From NCBI GenBank assembly GCA_002726245.1, contig PBSM01000191.1, positions 1 to 64,000 of the forward strand: 64,000 nucleotides of DNA, given 5' to 3'. A program made the position numbers and the translations under genes. The stretch is from Planctomycetaceae bacterium. GTDB taxonomy: Bacteria; Planctomycetota; Planctomycetia; Pirellulales; Pirellulaceae. Shown one piece after another: positions 19,360-29,528 of this stretch (position 1 is the first letter of the stretch; each line of letters begins with the position of its first letter). The notes under the pieces were generated by a model, which saw nothing but the letters and a program-made list of their open reading frames with translations, was not told where the DNA came from and did no database searches.

Positions 19360-19641
19360 CTACAGATGGACCGGCACAAATCGTTCCTGCTCAGCGGGCT
19401 CCTTCGGCGACGGCGGTTCGATCCACGGGATCTCGCTTCCACTTTGAGTCAGCACACGCACGCGTTCTTTGAACGCCGGCACGAGCTTCATGATCGCTTC
19501 GCGCTCGCTGGCTGCAGCGCATTCGAATTCAGCCAGGTTGGCAACACGAGCGTGAATGCCGCCGTCGTCACTCTTCGACACGTAAATGACGCAGTTGAAG
19601 ACGGGAACATCCCCTGAGCCGGAATACTTGCTCAAGTCCAT
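19360..19641 (-). CDS. small protein, weakly HicB-like
   Basis: A 93-residue frame starting at ATG 19641. The core, FNCVIYVSKSDDGGIHARV then ANLAEFECAAASEREAI and a helix ending PAFKERV, resembles the strand-strand-helix fold of HicB-type antitoxin N-termini, but no DNA-binding tail or neighbouring HicA toxin is present. The C-terminus is Pro/Glu-rich (WIEPPSPKEPAEQERF). The composition is protein-like and no competing frame is better. Orphan conserved protein is the safest reading. Confidence 0.5.
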   Translation of the reverse strand: MDLSKYSGSGDVPVFNCVIYVSKSDDGGIHARVANLAEFECAAASEREAIMKLVPAFKERVRVLTQSGSEIPWIEPPSPKEPAEQERFVPVHL

Positions 19642-19691
19642 CGCGTGCCTTCAGTCCTTTCTGTGGTGGAGATAGCGAGATGCCGCTCTGT

Positions 19692-19970
19692 TCAGTCCGG
19701 TTGCTTGACATCGATCATGCGGTGGCACAGGCTTCGCGATGTTTCCAGCCGACCATCGTGGCCTGTGATCACGACACAGTTGCTGGTGTTGACCGCGTCG
19801 TCTCTCGCGAGTCAACCAACCAACGAAAAACGCCAGCACCTCCGTCGCCGGGTGATCGATGACCCGCCACGTAAACTGTGTCGGCCGACTCCGGCATCAC
19901 GTCGGCAAGTTCAGCAAAGTCATCAACGGCGAGCAAGTGTTCCATGAGTGCTTCGTTTCTTTCAGTGTCG
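19692..19970 (-). pseudogene. fragment of a beta-helix/pectate-lyase-like protein N-terminus
   Basis: Minus-strand frame reads LLAVDDFAELADVMPESADT then VYVAGHRSPGDGGAGVFRW, a pattern typical of the segment that opens parallel beta-helix (pectate-lyase-3-like) proteins. After one missing base near 19785 the frame continues DDAVNTSNCVVITGHDG and ends at 19692. The upstream side is cut exactly by the 240-bp inverted-repeat element at 19971. The rest of the beta-helix is absent. Confidence 0.35.
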
Positions 19971-20210
19971 CTCAAACTGAAAACGCGAGCGAGAAAGGGG
20001 ACTGGCTCCATGCCCGCCAAGGCCCGAAATGCTGGTCAACGGTACTGGCACGGTGCCTGTCCCCTTTCCTCGCGGGCCACGTCGAACGGCGCTGGTCCGT
20101 CGTGAAAGTGGGACAGGCACCAAAGCAGCGAACCACATGTTTTCTAGTGGTAAGTCGATCTCGCTGCTTTGGAGCTAGTCCCATTTTCACGACTCCCTTT
20201 TCAGTTTGAG
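19971..20210. mobile_element. 240-bp MITE-like element with 13-bp terminal inverted repeats
   Basis: CTCAAACTGAAAA at 19971-19983 is exactly inverted at 20198-20210. Inside are two further stem-loops: GAAAGGGGAC (19993-20002) against GTCCCCTTTC (20059-20068), and a 31-base arm at about 20101-20131 against 20161-20191 with only four mismatches, containing GTGGGACAGGCACC. Motifs of the GGGACAGGCACC type resemble REP units spread by REP-associated tyrosine transposases; no transposase is present here. The element carries no gene and truncates the beta-helix fragment next to it. Confidence 0.65.
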
Positions 20211-20298
20211 TAAGTAAAGGTCGATGCGAGATCTCTACATCAGTTGTCGCTCAGTTCGTTGTTGTCTTGCGCGAATCATAGATTTGGGGAATCATTGT

Positions 20299-20859
20299 CT
20301 AACGCGACGCCAACGCCGAGCTTGTCGCGACTGGCGCAGCCGATAGATCGTTACGTGTCAGCTCACGCCCGATGAAGTAATCGATCGGCTGTGGCGTATC
20401 TGCTGGGATGTTTGGTCGCTTCACAGGCCGCCAGCACCAGTGCTCTTCAACTCTCTCTTGCAAGTTAAACTCGCTGGCAACAGACGAAGCGTCCTCGCGT
20501 GGATCAGGAGCTCCGATCCGTACCCATCGCTCGAAGTCCCGAATCACCTCGTCCGGCAAGCGGCCACTCGGCATCTCGAAATCTTCCTGACGCAAAGCGC
20601 GGATCAACCAACCCTTCTCCACGTCTTTCGGCACAACAGCCGCACCAGAATCGCCACCCTTCAGCGACAATGCTCGTGTATCGAGTCGCAAGCCAGCTTT
20701 GACACTCTTCGCCTTCGCCGAATGGCATTCGTAGCAATGCTCGACTAACACAGGGCGAATGCGTTGCTCAAAGAAGGCGACACCCTCCGCTTGATCGTCC
20801 GCGCGCGACGACGGCACGGTGATACCAACCCAGAGAACAACAAAGACGAATCGGGACAT
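20299..20859 (-). pseudogene. truncated planctomycete cytochrome C (PSCyt1) protein
   Basis: From ATG 20859 a signal peptide (FVFVVLWVGITVPSSRA) leads into a PSCyt1 module with heme motif CYECH at 42-46 and the usual RLDTRALSLKGGDSGAAVVP, then RWVRIGAPDPRED. After the linker PIDYFIGRELTRNDLSAAP, where a DUF1549 domain of several hundred residues should begin, the sequence diverges and stops after 186 residues. The full family has about 800-1100 residues, as in the intact paralogue divergently placed at 21018. A deletion or recombination removed the rest; an independent short cytochrome is possible but less likely. Confidence 0.7.
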
Positions 20860-21017
20860 GCTCAACACGCAAGTAGAGACGACAAAAGACCCTATCATAC
20901 TCGTCACGGAGTCGCGTGCCAAAGCGGCCGCGTAAGTCCGACGTGGCGATTTCAACACTCTTGTGCTTTAATAAAGGATTGTCTCTCCGTTCCTGAATCC
21001 GCTTCCAGGACGTTACC

Positions 21018-24000
21018 ATGAATCCGCGAATCCTCCTTGCTGCTCTATTGACAATTGTCGGCTTGGCGACCGAATCGGCGTTGGGCGACAGCGGCGCAAG
21101 TCCACGCATTGATTTCGTCCGCGACATCCAGCCGATCTTTGCGACGAAGTGTAACGCATGTCACGGACCGGACGAGCAGGAAGGGCAATTGCGGCTCGAT
21201 GCAAGAACGAGCGTGAAAAAAGGTGGCGTCTCGGGCGTTCTGTACGAGGTTGGCGAAGCGAATGAGAGTCTGCTTTATCGGATGATCGCCGGCATCGGTG
21301 ATGTCGAACGGATGCCGTTGGACGACCATCCGTTAACCGCTGAGCAGATCGAGCTGATCAGTCGCTGGATCGACGAAGGCGCACAGTGGCCCGATGGAGT
21401 CGGCGCGGATGTGTCGGCCGAGACACACTGGGCGTATGTCCTGCCGAAGCGTCCCACCTTGCCAACGGTGATGCATCGTGAGTGGTTGCGGTCACCGCTC
21501 GATGCCTTTGTTCTGCGGAAGCTCGAACGACGGGGGTTGTCTCCTTCGCCTCGCGCGGACGAAGCGAAATTGCTACGCCGAGTCTATCTCGACCTGATCG
21601 GTTTGCCGCCGAGCGTTGAAGCGATCGAGGAGTTTGAATCTAGCCGACATCCAGACAAGTACGAACGAGTCGTCAACGAGTTGCTGGCATCTCCTCAGTA
21701 TGGCGCACGTTGGGCGCGACCGTGGCTCGATGCGGCGAGGTATGCCGACAGCAACGGCTATCAGGCCGACCAATACCGAAGCGTTTGGCCTTACCGGGAT
21801 TACGTCATTAACGCGATGAACGCCGACATGCCGTTCGATCAGTTCACGCGCGAACAGATCGCCGGCGACTTGTTGCCCAAAGCGACCGTTGCTCAACGAA
21901 TCGCTACCGGCTTTCATCGCTTGACGACGTGCAATGTTGAAGCAGGTGTCGATCCCGAAGAGAACCGTGTCAATCAAATCATCGATCGAGTGAATACGAC
22001 CGGCACGGTCTGGCTTGGCACGAGTCTTGAATGCGCGCAGTGCCACAATCACAAGTACGATCCTTTCACACAGAAGGACTACTATCAGATATTTGCCTAC
22101 TTCAATAACACGCCACTGGAAGTCGAAGGCAACGGAGTTACTTACAACTTCATAGGTCCAAAGATGGAACTGCCGTTGAGCGACCAACAAGCAGCCGAGA
22201 AGGCGACACTTGTCGCAGAACGCCAAGCCATCGACAAGCGACTTGAGCTTGCCGCCATGAAGAGACTTGCCGGGCTCGCGGCTTGGGAGAAGCAGATGAC
22301 GGCTGGGAAGCCGGCCAACTGGCATGTCTTGAAAGTCGAATCCTTTGAATCGAGCGGCGGCTCGTCACACACGATCCTGGACGACAAGTCGGTGCTCGTG
22401 TGCGGCAAGAAGCCGGAGCAGGACACTTACACCGTCGTCTGCAATACGCAGGTGCAAGACATCACCGGATTCAAGCTGGAAGCTCTCACGGACCCGTCGC
22501 TCCCGAGTAACGGTCCGGGGCGTTACACGCGTGCTAACTTCGTGCTGTATGACTTCAGCATTACGACGAAGGACCTTGGCAGTAGCGGTGAAGCGGCGGC
22601 TCGAATTGCTTTGCATCGCGCATCCGCTGATTTCTCGCAAGCGAAGTGGGATGTCGCAGGATTGATCGATGACGATCCGAACACCGGCTGGGCGATTGCT
22701 CCGCAATTCGGCAAGCCGCATCATGCGACGTTGTTGACGGACAAGCCGATCGGCTCCGCAAGCGGAACGACACTGACCTTCACGCTCGACCAGCACTATG
22801 GCGAATGCCGGACGATTGGGCGACTGCGTCTGTCCGCCATGACCGGGACGCCCGCGGCGACAGGTTTGCCCGATGCCGTCGCGAAGGCGTTGGCAACACC
22901 AACAACAGGGCGAGACAAAGAAGCTCATAAGGTTTTGCAAGAGTACTTTGTTGAACTCGACCCTCAGGTGAAGAAATTCCGCGAGCTGGCGGATGCGTTA
23001 CAGAAGAAGATTGATGCGATCCAACCAGTGACGAGTCTCGTCATGATTGAAGATAAAGAGCAGCGGACGACAACGGTCTTCAAACGCGGCAACTTCCTCG
23101 ATAAAGCCGAACCGGTAGCAATGGCGACGCCGGACATGTTGCCAAAGCTTCGAACTGGCGACGCGAAAGATCGTCGCGAACTGGCTCGATGGCTCGCGAG
23201 CAAAGAGAACCCTCTGACGGCGCGTGTTGCGGTGAATCGATGGTGGGCCGAAATCTTCGGTCGCGGCATCGTCGAGACCATCGAAGACTTTGGCACGCAA
23301 GGCGACAAGCCGACACATCCGAAACTGCTTGACTGGTTGGCGATCGAGTTGATGGAAAGCGGATGGTCGATGAAGCATGTTCACAAACAGATCGTGCTCT
23401 CGGCAGCGTATCAACAGTCGTCCAAAGTGTCGCCGGAGTTGCTGGAGATGGATACGTTCAACACGTACTACTCGCGAGGCCCACGCTTTCGCCTGCCGGC
23501 CGAAACGGTTCGAGACAATGCGTTGACGATCTCTGGACTATTGTCACGCAACATGGCGGGGCCGCCGATCTTTCCGCCGCAGCCACCGAACATCTGGCGC
23601 CACGTCGGACGTAACGGACCGAAATATGACACGTCGCAGGGCAACGATCGTTTCCGCCGAGGAATCTACGTGATCTGGAGGCGTAGCGCTCCGTATCCCA
23701 GCTTCACGAACTTCGACGCTCCCGACCGAGCATCCTGCGTCGTCAAACGCCCGCGTACGAACACGCCGCTGCAAGCGTTAACGCTGATGAACGATCCGGC
23801 TTATGTGGAGATGGCGATTGCGTTCGCAGAGCATATCGCTGAGCAAAACATGAGTCTCGACGAGAGTATCACCTTCGCCTTCCGATCCTGCGTCGCTCGT
23901 CAGCCTCGGATGAAGGACATCCAATTGCTCTCCGAGGTTTATCAAAGTGAGCGTCAGCATTATGAGGACGCAACAGACGACGCCGTCGCCTTAGTTGGCA

Positions 24001-24098
24001 AGCAAACTGAACGTCGAACGAACGTGCAGGACTTAGCTGCCTGGTTCCACGTCGCAAACATTCTGTTGAACTTGGACGAGACGATTACAAAGAACTAG
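21018..24098 (+). CDS. PSD1 and planctomycete cytochrome C domain-containing protein (DUF1549/DUF1553)
   Basis: An exported heme protein of a family common in Planctomycetes, 1026 residues, role undetermined. Signal peptide: ILLAALLTIVGLATESALG. Cytochrome module with CNACH at 45-49 and QLRLDARTSVKKGGVSG. DUF1549 from about 155 (LDAFVLRKLERRGLSPSPRA, LLRRVYLDLIGLPPS, WLDAARYADSNGYQ, ECAQCHNHKYDPF, which adds a second CxxCH). A middle jelly-roll-like region lies about 440-620. DUF1553 from about 710 (ELARWLASKENPLTARVAVN, HVHKQIVLSAAYQQSS, NTPLQALTLMNDP). It faces the truncated paralogue across a 158-bp gap and is followed by LRR and DUF1501 genes on the same strand, a likely operon. Confidence 0.93.
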   Translation: MNPRILLAALLTIVGLATESALGDSGASPRIDFVRDIQPIFATKCNACHGPDEQEGQLRLDARTSVKKGGVSGVLYEVGEANESLLYRMIAGIGDVERMPLDDHPLTAEQIELISRWIDEGAQWPDGVGADVSAETHWAYVLPKRPTLPTVMHREWLRSPLDAFVLRKLERRGLSPSPRADEAKLLRRVYLDLIGLPPSVEAIEEFESSRHPDKYERVVNELLASPQYGARWARPWLDAARYADSNGYQADQYRSVWPYRDYVINAMNADMPFDQFTREQIAGDLLPKATVAQRIATGFHRLTTCNVEAGVDPEENRVNQIIDRVNTTGTVWLGTSLECAQCHNHKYDPFTQKDYYQIFAYFNNTPLEVEGNGVTYNFIGPKMELPLSDQQAAEKATLVAERQAIDKRLELAAMKRLAGLAAWEKQMTAGKPANWHVLKVESFESSGGSSHTILDDKSVLVCGKKPEQDTYTVVCNTQVQDITGFKLEALTDPSLPSNGPGRYTRANFVLYDFSITTKDLGSSGEAAARIALHRASADFSQAKWDVAGLIDDDPNTGWAIAPQFGKPHHATLLTDKPIGSASGTTLTFTLDQHYGECRTIGRLRLSAMTGTPAATGLPDAVAKALATPTTGRDKEAHKVLQEYFVELDPQVKKFRELADALQKKIDAIQPVTSLVMIEDKEQRTTTVFKRGNFLDKAEPVAMATPDMLPKLRTGDAKDRRELARWLASKENPLTARVAVNRWWAEIFGRGIVETIEDFGTQGDKPTHPKLLDWLAIELMESGWSMKHVHKQIVLSAAYQQSSKVSPELLEMDTFNTYYSRGPRFRLPAETVRDNALTISGLLSRNMAGPPIFPPQPPNIWRHVGRNGPKYDTSQGNDRFRRGIYVIWRRSAPYPSFTNFDAPDRASCVVKRPRTNTPLQALTLMNDPAYVEMAIAFAEHIAEQNMSLDESITFAFRSCVARQPRMKDIQLLSEVYQSERQHYEDATDDAVALVGKQTERRTNVQDLAAWFHVANILLNLDETITKN

Positions 24099-24121
24099 TG
24101 CGTAGTGAAAGCGGGAGAAGG

Positions 24122-26543
24122 ATGAAGGGGCGAAATCGATTTTCGGCCATCCTAGTGGTTACCGCTGTCGTGTTCTTTGTCGCGATGAGTTGGGTGCTGC
24201 TACCAGCACAGATCACTCATGAACCTCGGAAGAGTCCACAACAATCTGATCCCGCCCAGCTCCGTCGCGCGATCAAAGATCTAGCCAGCTCCAAGTTTCA
24301 AGAACGGCAGGCAGCGTCTGAGTTGCTGGCGGCGGCGGGCAATTCGGCAGTCGAGCTGTTGGAGAAGAGTGCGAAGACGAGCGATCGCGGGGCAGCCACA
24401 CGTACGGTTGAGATCCTCACGGCGATCGCCGGCAACTCCGAAAGCCGAGATGCCGCGACGGCTGCGTTGGAACGGCTTGCCAAGAGTGCCAACGATCGAG
24501 TTGCCAAGCTGGCTGTGAAGGCTGTCAAGGAATTCAACACAACAGATGAGGAACGAGCGATCGCCGCGTTCAGCGCTGAAGGCGTGCGAATGTTCCCAAG
24601 TTCGCGAGGCGGTATCTATTCGGTCACGATCGCGACCGACAACCAGTTGGCGCTGCTGCGGCATCTCAACAAACTGCCAACGTCCGGATTCGCGGCGAGG
24701 ATGTGACGGATGACGGACTTGAGCATCTGGCGGACGTGAAGGGCCTGTCATCCTTGACGATCTCTCGCAGCGCGGTGACGGATGCTGGACTGCGTAAGCT
24801 CAAAGCGCTGAAGACCCTCGACCGGCTAAGCCTATCTAGTTCCACGTTGACGGGTGACGGTTTGTTCCACCTTCGACATGTCCCAAAATTGCGGTCGGTG
24901 TCGCTGCACTCTTCGATCGATGAGAACGCACTTAGACTCCTGGTCGATATTCCCAAACTCGATTCGCTTTACTTGTCGAAAGTGAGTCTGAGTCAGACGG
25001 GGGTTGATATCCTCAACCAACTTGACCGGCTCAGGCGTCTATCACTAACGGTCACCGCCGCTAATGACGAACAATTGAGTCGCGCCGGACAAATCGAAGT
25101 CCCTTTACATCTAATGGTGATGACATCACCCGATGTCACCGAGGCAGGGTGGAAGAACTTGCAGGGCGCGCCGCTCATCGGCTTGAGCATCGCACAGACA
25201 CCGCTTACGGACGCGAGTCTCTCTCAGATCGGGAAGTTGCGGAAGCTTCAGTCGCTGATGATCATGAACGCGCCGATTTCAGATGCCGGCTTGGAGTACC
25301 TTCAAGAACTCAAGGCCCTCACCTCTCTGACGTTACAGAACACGAAAGTCACCGAGGAGGGTCTGGCTCGCCTGCGACGGTCGCTGCCAAACCTAAGACT
25401 AGCCAATCGCAAGGTCGGCAATCCTTTCGGCGGTGGTGTTGCGCCGCAGCGACAGCGGAAAGCAGTCAACTTTACTACGAATCCCAGGACGGGAACGAAG
25501 AACGCACACTTGCAGTCGCGACTTACCGCGAAAGTCGTGGAGGAACTGAAGAAGGAAGCAAACCTCGATACCGTTTTTCTAGCACGCCTTGAAACCAAGG
25601 ATGGAGATTTGGCACTGCTGAAGAACCTCTCGATGCAGGGCTTGGTGATCGACTCCGCGCTTGTGACCGACCGCGGCATCAAGCATCTGGAGGAGCATCC
25701 CACGCTTCAATCGCTTAGCTTGTGGTCCTCAAGTGTCACCGATGACTCGCTGGAATCGATCACTCGCATCCCGTCGCTCACCAAGCTGTGGATTCAAGAG
25801 GCTCCGTTGACCGACCAAGGTGTCAGCGGTCTGATCGAACGCATTGCCGAGCCTGGGCAACTCAAGTCGCTCCACTTCTACAAGTGCCCGGGCATGACGA
25901 ATGACGGATTGAACAAGATTGGCCGGCTGACCTCGCTGGAAAGGCTGTTTCTGAACAGCAATGAAGGCCTCACAAGCGGGTCCTTGAAAGAGATCGCAAA
26001 GCTGACGAATCTGAACCGACTCGAAATCGACGGCATCACGCTCGATGAAGCGGATTTGGAGCATTTGTCGCCGCTCACCAAGCTTGAAACACTGGGCTTG
26101 TCGGGGTGTCCGAAGTTGACTGATCGGGGCTTGGCGCACCTCAGCCGATTGCCATCGCTTCGATCGCTCACGATACAAGGGGCGCAAGTTACCGATGAGG
26201 GCGTTGCCTTGTTGCCGAAGCTGCGAGACCTGCAAACTCTTGGATTATCGAACACGAGGATTGGTGATCGGGGGATTGAAACCGTCTCGAAAGGATTACC
26301 CAAACTCTCGCAACTGTACTTGACTGGGACCACGGTAACGAATGCCGGTATGACTCATGTCGGCAAGCTAACTCGGCTGGAGTGGCTGTTCTTGGATGAT
26401 ACGCAAGTCGGCGACGAAGGTCTCGAGAAACTCGACGCCTTCAAGAACTGAAATACGTTTACCTCAACACATCGAAGGTCAGCAACGACGGACATCAGCG
26501 ATTCCAAAAGACGCATCCGGCGACCAAGATGATGCTGAAGTGA
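24122..26543 (+). CDS. membrane-anchored leucine-rich-repeat protein (two frameshifts)
   Basis: ATG 24122 follows GGGAGAAGG closely; GTG 24098 overlapping the PSD1 stop is the alternative. One membrane helix ([18 protein letters not shown]) precedes a HEAT-like helical stretch ([19 protein letters not shown]) and then about twenty LRRs of the VTDDGLxxLxxLxxLxxLxLxx type. The frame changes twice: near 24680, where adding one base gives [19 protein letters not shown], and near 26446, where adding one base turns FKN-stop into [18 protein letters not shown] and carries the last repeat to a stop at 26541. Both repairs restore textbook repeats, so one gene of about 808 codons is intended. The LRR face probably binds a protein or glycan at the cell surface. 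Confidence 0.8.
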
Positions 26544-26613
26544 CCGCTTCGCAAGCAGGAGGTTTACAGACGGCTGGCCCCTCCTCCGCTGAATTCCCGC
26601 TTCCGTATTCTGC

Positions 26614-26619
26614 TATACT
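26614..26619 (+). promoter_or_regulatory. candidate -10 box for leaderless DUF1501 transcript
   Basis: TATACT lies seven bases before ATG 26627, which would put the transcription start at or beside the start codon. No Shine-Dalgarno sequence is seen and no strong -35 box. This is suggestive only. Confidence 0.3.
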
Positions 26620-26626
26620 TAAAGAC

Positions 26627-28048
26627 ATGAATCCAATCGAGCACCATCTTCAAACACTCTCTCGGCGAGAGTTATTCCAGAATGTCAGCATGGGCATCGG
26701 TGGAGCAGCGTTGGCGTCGATGTTGGCTCAGGGTGCGTCAGGGGCATCGCGCGCCGGCAATCCGCTAGCACCGAAATCCACGCATTTCGTGCCGCGGGCG
26801 AAGAATGTCATCTTCCTGCACATGGTGGGTGCGCCGTCGCATTTGGACTTGTACGAGAACAAGCCGGTTCTGAAGCAGAACGATGGACAGCCGTGCCCGG
26901 ATGAGTTGCTCGAAGGACAGCGCTTCGCCTTTCTGCGCGGACATCCTAAGTTGCTGGGAACCAACTTCAAGTTCAAGCGGCATGGGGAATCGGGCGTTGA
27001 GCTTTCTGAGTTGCTTCCGAACCTGGCCACGGTCGCTGACAACATCTGCATGATCAAGTCGATCCATACGGAACACTTCAATCACGCGCCGGCTCAATTG
27101 TTTTTTCAGACAGGCTTTGGTCGGTTCGGCCGTCCGACGTTGGGATCATGGGTCAACTACGGACTGGGTACGGAGAATCAAGATCTGCCCGGCTTTGTCG
27201 TGTTGATCACCGGTTCGGTCGCTGGGGCTGGCAACAGTTTGTGGGGCAGCGGCTTCTTGCCAACGGTTTATCAAGGTATTGAATTTCGCAGCCAAGGCGA
27301 TCCAGTGTTGTTCTTAAGCAATCCGAACGGAGTTGATCCGGCGGCCAGACGACGCATCGTCGATAGCATCAATAAACTGAACGGCGTACAGCTCGCTGAC
27401 GTTGGTGATCCCGAGATTGCCACCCGAATCACGCAGTACGAGATGGCTTATCGGATGCAAACGAGTGTGCCTGAGTTGATGGATATCTCACAAGAGCCAG
27501 CGCATATCCACGCGATGTATGGCACCGAACCTGGCAAGACAAGCTTCGCGAACAACTGCTTGCTGGCAAGGCGTTTGGTGGAGCGAGGCACGCGATTCGT
27601 TCAGTTATTCGACCAAGGGTGGGATCATCACGGTAGTGTCTTCAGTGCGTTACCGAACAAGTGCAAGCAAGTCGATCAGCCGATCGCCGCGCTGATCAAG
27701 GATCTGAAACAACGTGGCTTGCTTGAGGATACGCTCGTTGTTTGGGGCGCGGAGTTTGGCCGGACGCCGCTGTTGCAATCGGATCGGGCCAAAGCGGGCC
27801 GCGATCATCATAAGGACGCGTACTGCGTCTGGATGGCAGGCGGTGGCTCGCGTGGTGGCGCAACGATCGGCAAGACAGACGAGCTTGGCTACTTCCCCGT
27901 CGAAGACAAGGTCCACGTTAACGACTTCCACGCCACACTGCTACATCTGCTCGGTCTCGATCACGAGCGGCTCACCTACAAATTCCAAGGCCGCAAGTTC
28001 CGTCTGACCGATATCGGCGGCAACGTGATCACCAAAGCTCTGGCGTAG
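26627..28048 (+). CDS. DUF1501 domain protein with Tat signal (second copy)
   Basis: A second DUF1501 protein, 473 residues from ATG 26627; the frame extends upstream to 26396 but that part overlaps the LRR gene and has no homology. The leader [16 protein letters not shown] (Arg13-Arg14) is a twin-arginine signal. Family motifs: [66 protein letters not shown] and [16 protein letters not shown]. It follows the PSD1 and LRR genes on the same strand; PSD1 plus DUF1501 is the classical planctomycete pair. The function is unknown, and the alkaline-phosphatase-like fold suggests a metal-dependent hydrolase. Confidence 0.92.
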   Translation: MNPIEHHLQTLSRRELFQNVSMGIGGAALASMLAQGASGASRAGNPLAPKSTHFVPRAKNVIFLHMVGAPSHLDLYENKPVLKQNDGQPCPDELLEGQRFAFLRGHPKLLGTNFKFKRHGESGVELSELLPNLATVADNICMIKSIHTEHFNHAPAQLFFQTGFGRFGRPTLGSWVNYGLGTENQDLPGFVVLITGSVAGAGNSLWGSGFLPTVYQGIEFRSQGDPVLFLSNPNGVDPAARRRIVDSINKLNGVQLADVGDPEIATRITQYEMAYRMQTSVPELMDISQEPAHIHAMYGTEPGKTSFANNCLLARRLVERGTRFVQLFDQGWDHHGSVFSALPNKCKQVDQPIAALIKDLKQRGLLEDTLVVWGAEFGRTPLLQSDRAKAGRDHHKDAYCVWMAGGGSRGGATIGKTDELGYFPVEDKVHVNDFHATLLHLLGLDHERLTYKFQGRKFRLTDIGGNVITKALA

Positions 28049-28097
28049 AACGATCGGCTGGGAGCAAGCGTGGCCCAGCATCATCGGCACAGCCGCG

Positions 28098-29393
28098 TTA
28101 ACGTGCTTTTATGCTATAGCACATCAGCTTGTCTTGCTCGCGCAGGTATAGCCTGCCGCCTGCAACGACTGGCTGCGCCCAACTGTTCCCTTTCTGAAAC
28201 TCGGGCGTCAGAACACCTTTCAGGCGATACTCGTCCGGTGTCGCTTCGATCAATGCAACCTTTCCGTCTTGATAGCGGAAGATGATGTGTCCATCTGCGT
28301 AGACGATCGCGGCCGACCCACCGCCCGGCCCTCGAAAATCGCCTCCCCAAGCAACCTTGCCATCCTTCCATCGAACGCAAATCGGCAGCCCGCTATTGTG
28401 CTTGTGGCCGCAATAGACGTAGTCACCGATCAGCAACATGCCACCGTGATGGTTCTGTAGCTGGTTGCCGTTCAGGAAGTACTGCTCTTCCGCTTTCACA
28501 CCGTCACCTTCCGCAGACAGCTTTACCAGAGCGGCACCTGTTCCGTAGCCCGTCGAGCAGAAGACGAAATCGCCAGTTGGGATCGGCGTCGGTACGTTCG
28601 CCGTGCCATTCGCGATCGCGTTGTATCCCCAAAGGAACTTGCCGTCGCTCGCCCGAACGCCGATTAAGCCACGTCCAACGAGCTGTACGTATTGTTTCAC
28701 GCCTGCGGCATTCGACACAACGATCGACGAGTAACCCGCGCCGTCGTTGCCGCGGTTGCCTATCGACGGCATCGCCGAACGCCAGACTTCGTCTCCGGTC
28801 ACTTTGTTCAACGCGACGATCATGGCGTCGCTACCGCCCGGCGTACAGAGTACCCAGTCCCCGTCGATCATGGGCGATTCGGAGAAGCCCCATCCGGACA
28901 TCATCTTCCCGCGGAACTCTTTGCGGAAGTCCTTCGACCACTCGATATCGCCGCGTTCCTTGTTCAAGCAGACAATCGCCCCATTCGATGCGACGATGTA
29001 AAGACGACCGCCATCGATCGCGGGCGTCGAACGCGAACCTTTGGCGCCGTGCTTCGGTGCCACTTCGGTGACGCTCGTTTTCCAGACCACTGCCCCGTCG
29101 GCAGCATCAATCGCGAGAACGGCCTGACCGTCAGAAAAATTGCCGGTCGTGAAGATCCGATTGCCGGAAACGGACAGGCTCGCATAGCCGCTTCCCATCC
29201 CTTCGCTCATCCAATCCAGCTTTGGAGGCGTTTTCCTCCAGTCCTTCAACAGTCCCGTCTCGCTCGACAAACCATTTCGATCCGGACCCCGCCACTGCGG
29301 CCAGTCGGCTTCTTTTCTTCCAACCTCTTGTGCGGAGACAAGACACGGAAGCAGCACGACAGCGGTGAGAATGTACAATCGACGCGCGACCAC
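28098..29393 (-). CDS. secreted PQQ-like beta-propeller repeat protein (BamB-like)
   Basis: An exported eight-bladed propeller of the BamB/PQQ-like kind. GTG 29393 has AGGAG nine bases upstream; TTG 29426 is further out. Signal peptide: LYILTAVVLLPCLVSA. The mature start WPQWRGPDRNGLSSETGLL is diagnostic of this planctomycete subfamily. Blades carry the usual DxxxGxxxWxxxV pattern (IDAADGAVVWKTSV, ALNKVTGDEVWRSA, RWKDGKVAWGGDF). No PQQ dehydrogenase catalytic residues or heme site are apparent, so a scaffold or ligand-binding role is likely. It is convergent with DUF1501 and not part of an obvious operon. Confidence 0.88.
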   Translation of the reverse strand: MVARRLYILTAVVLLPCLVSAQEVGRKEADWPQWRGPDRNGLSSETGLLKDWRKTPPKLDWMSEGMGSGYASLSVSGNRIFTTGNFSDGQAVLAIDAADGAVVWKTSVTEVAPKHGAKGSRSTPAIDGGRLYIVASNGAIVCLNKERGDIEWSKDFRKEFRGKMMSGWGFSESPMIDGDWVLCTPGGSDAMIVALNKVTGDEVWRSAMPSIGNRGNDGAGYSSIVVSNAAGVKQYVQLVGRGLIGVRASDGKFLWGYNAIANGTANVPTPIPTGDFVFCSTGYGTGAALVKLSAEGDGVKAEEQYFLNGNQLQNHHGGMLLIGDYVYCGHKHNSGLPICVRWKDGKVAWGGDFRGPGGGSAAIVYADGHIIFRYQDGKVALIEATPDEYRLKGVLTPEFQKGNSWAQPVVAGGRLYLREQDKLMCYSIKAR

Positions 29394-29528
29394 GGCAAGA
29401 AACTCCTGGCGAGATTTCGGTGGCAAGTTGTTCGGCTGGTTGGGTCAGGCAAATGTAGCTTGAGCCGAACAGGTAGGGGTATCCGAGAAGTTTAGTTGTT
29501 CGGCACGATTATCGCAAGTTTCGACACA

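Noticed and set aside
19360-19641. HicA/HicB toxin-antitoxin pair
   Set aside because: Only a weak HicB-like fold can be argued; no HicA-like toxin frame lies next to it.
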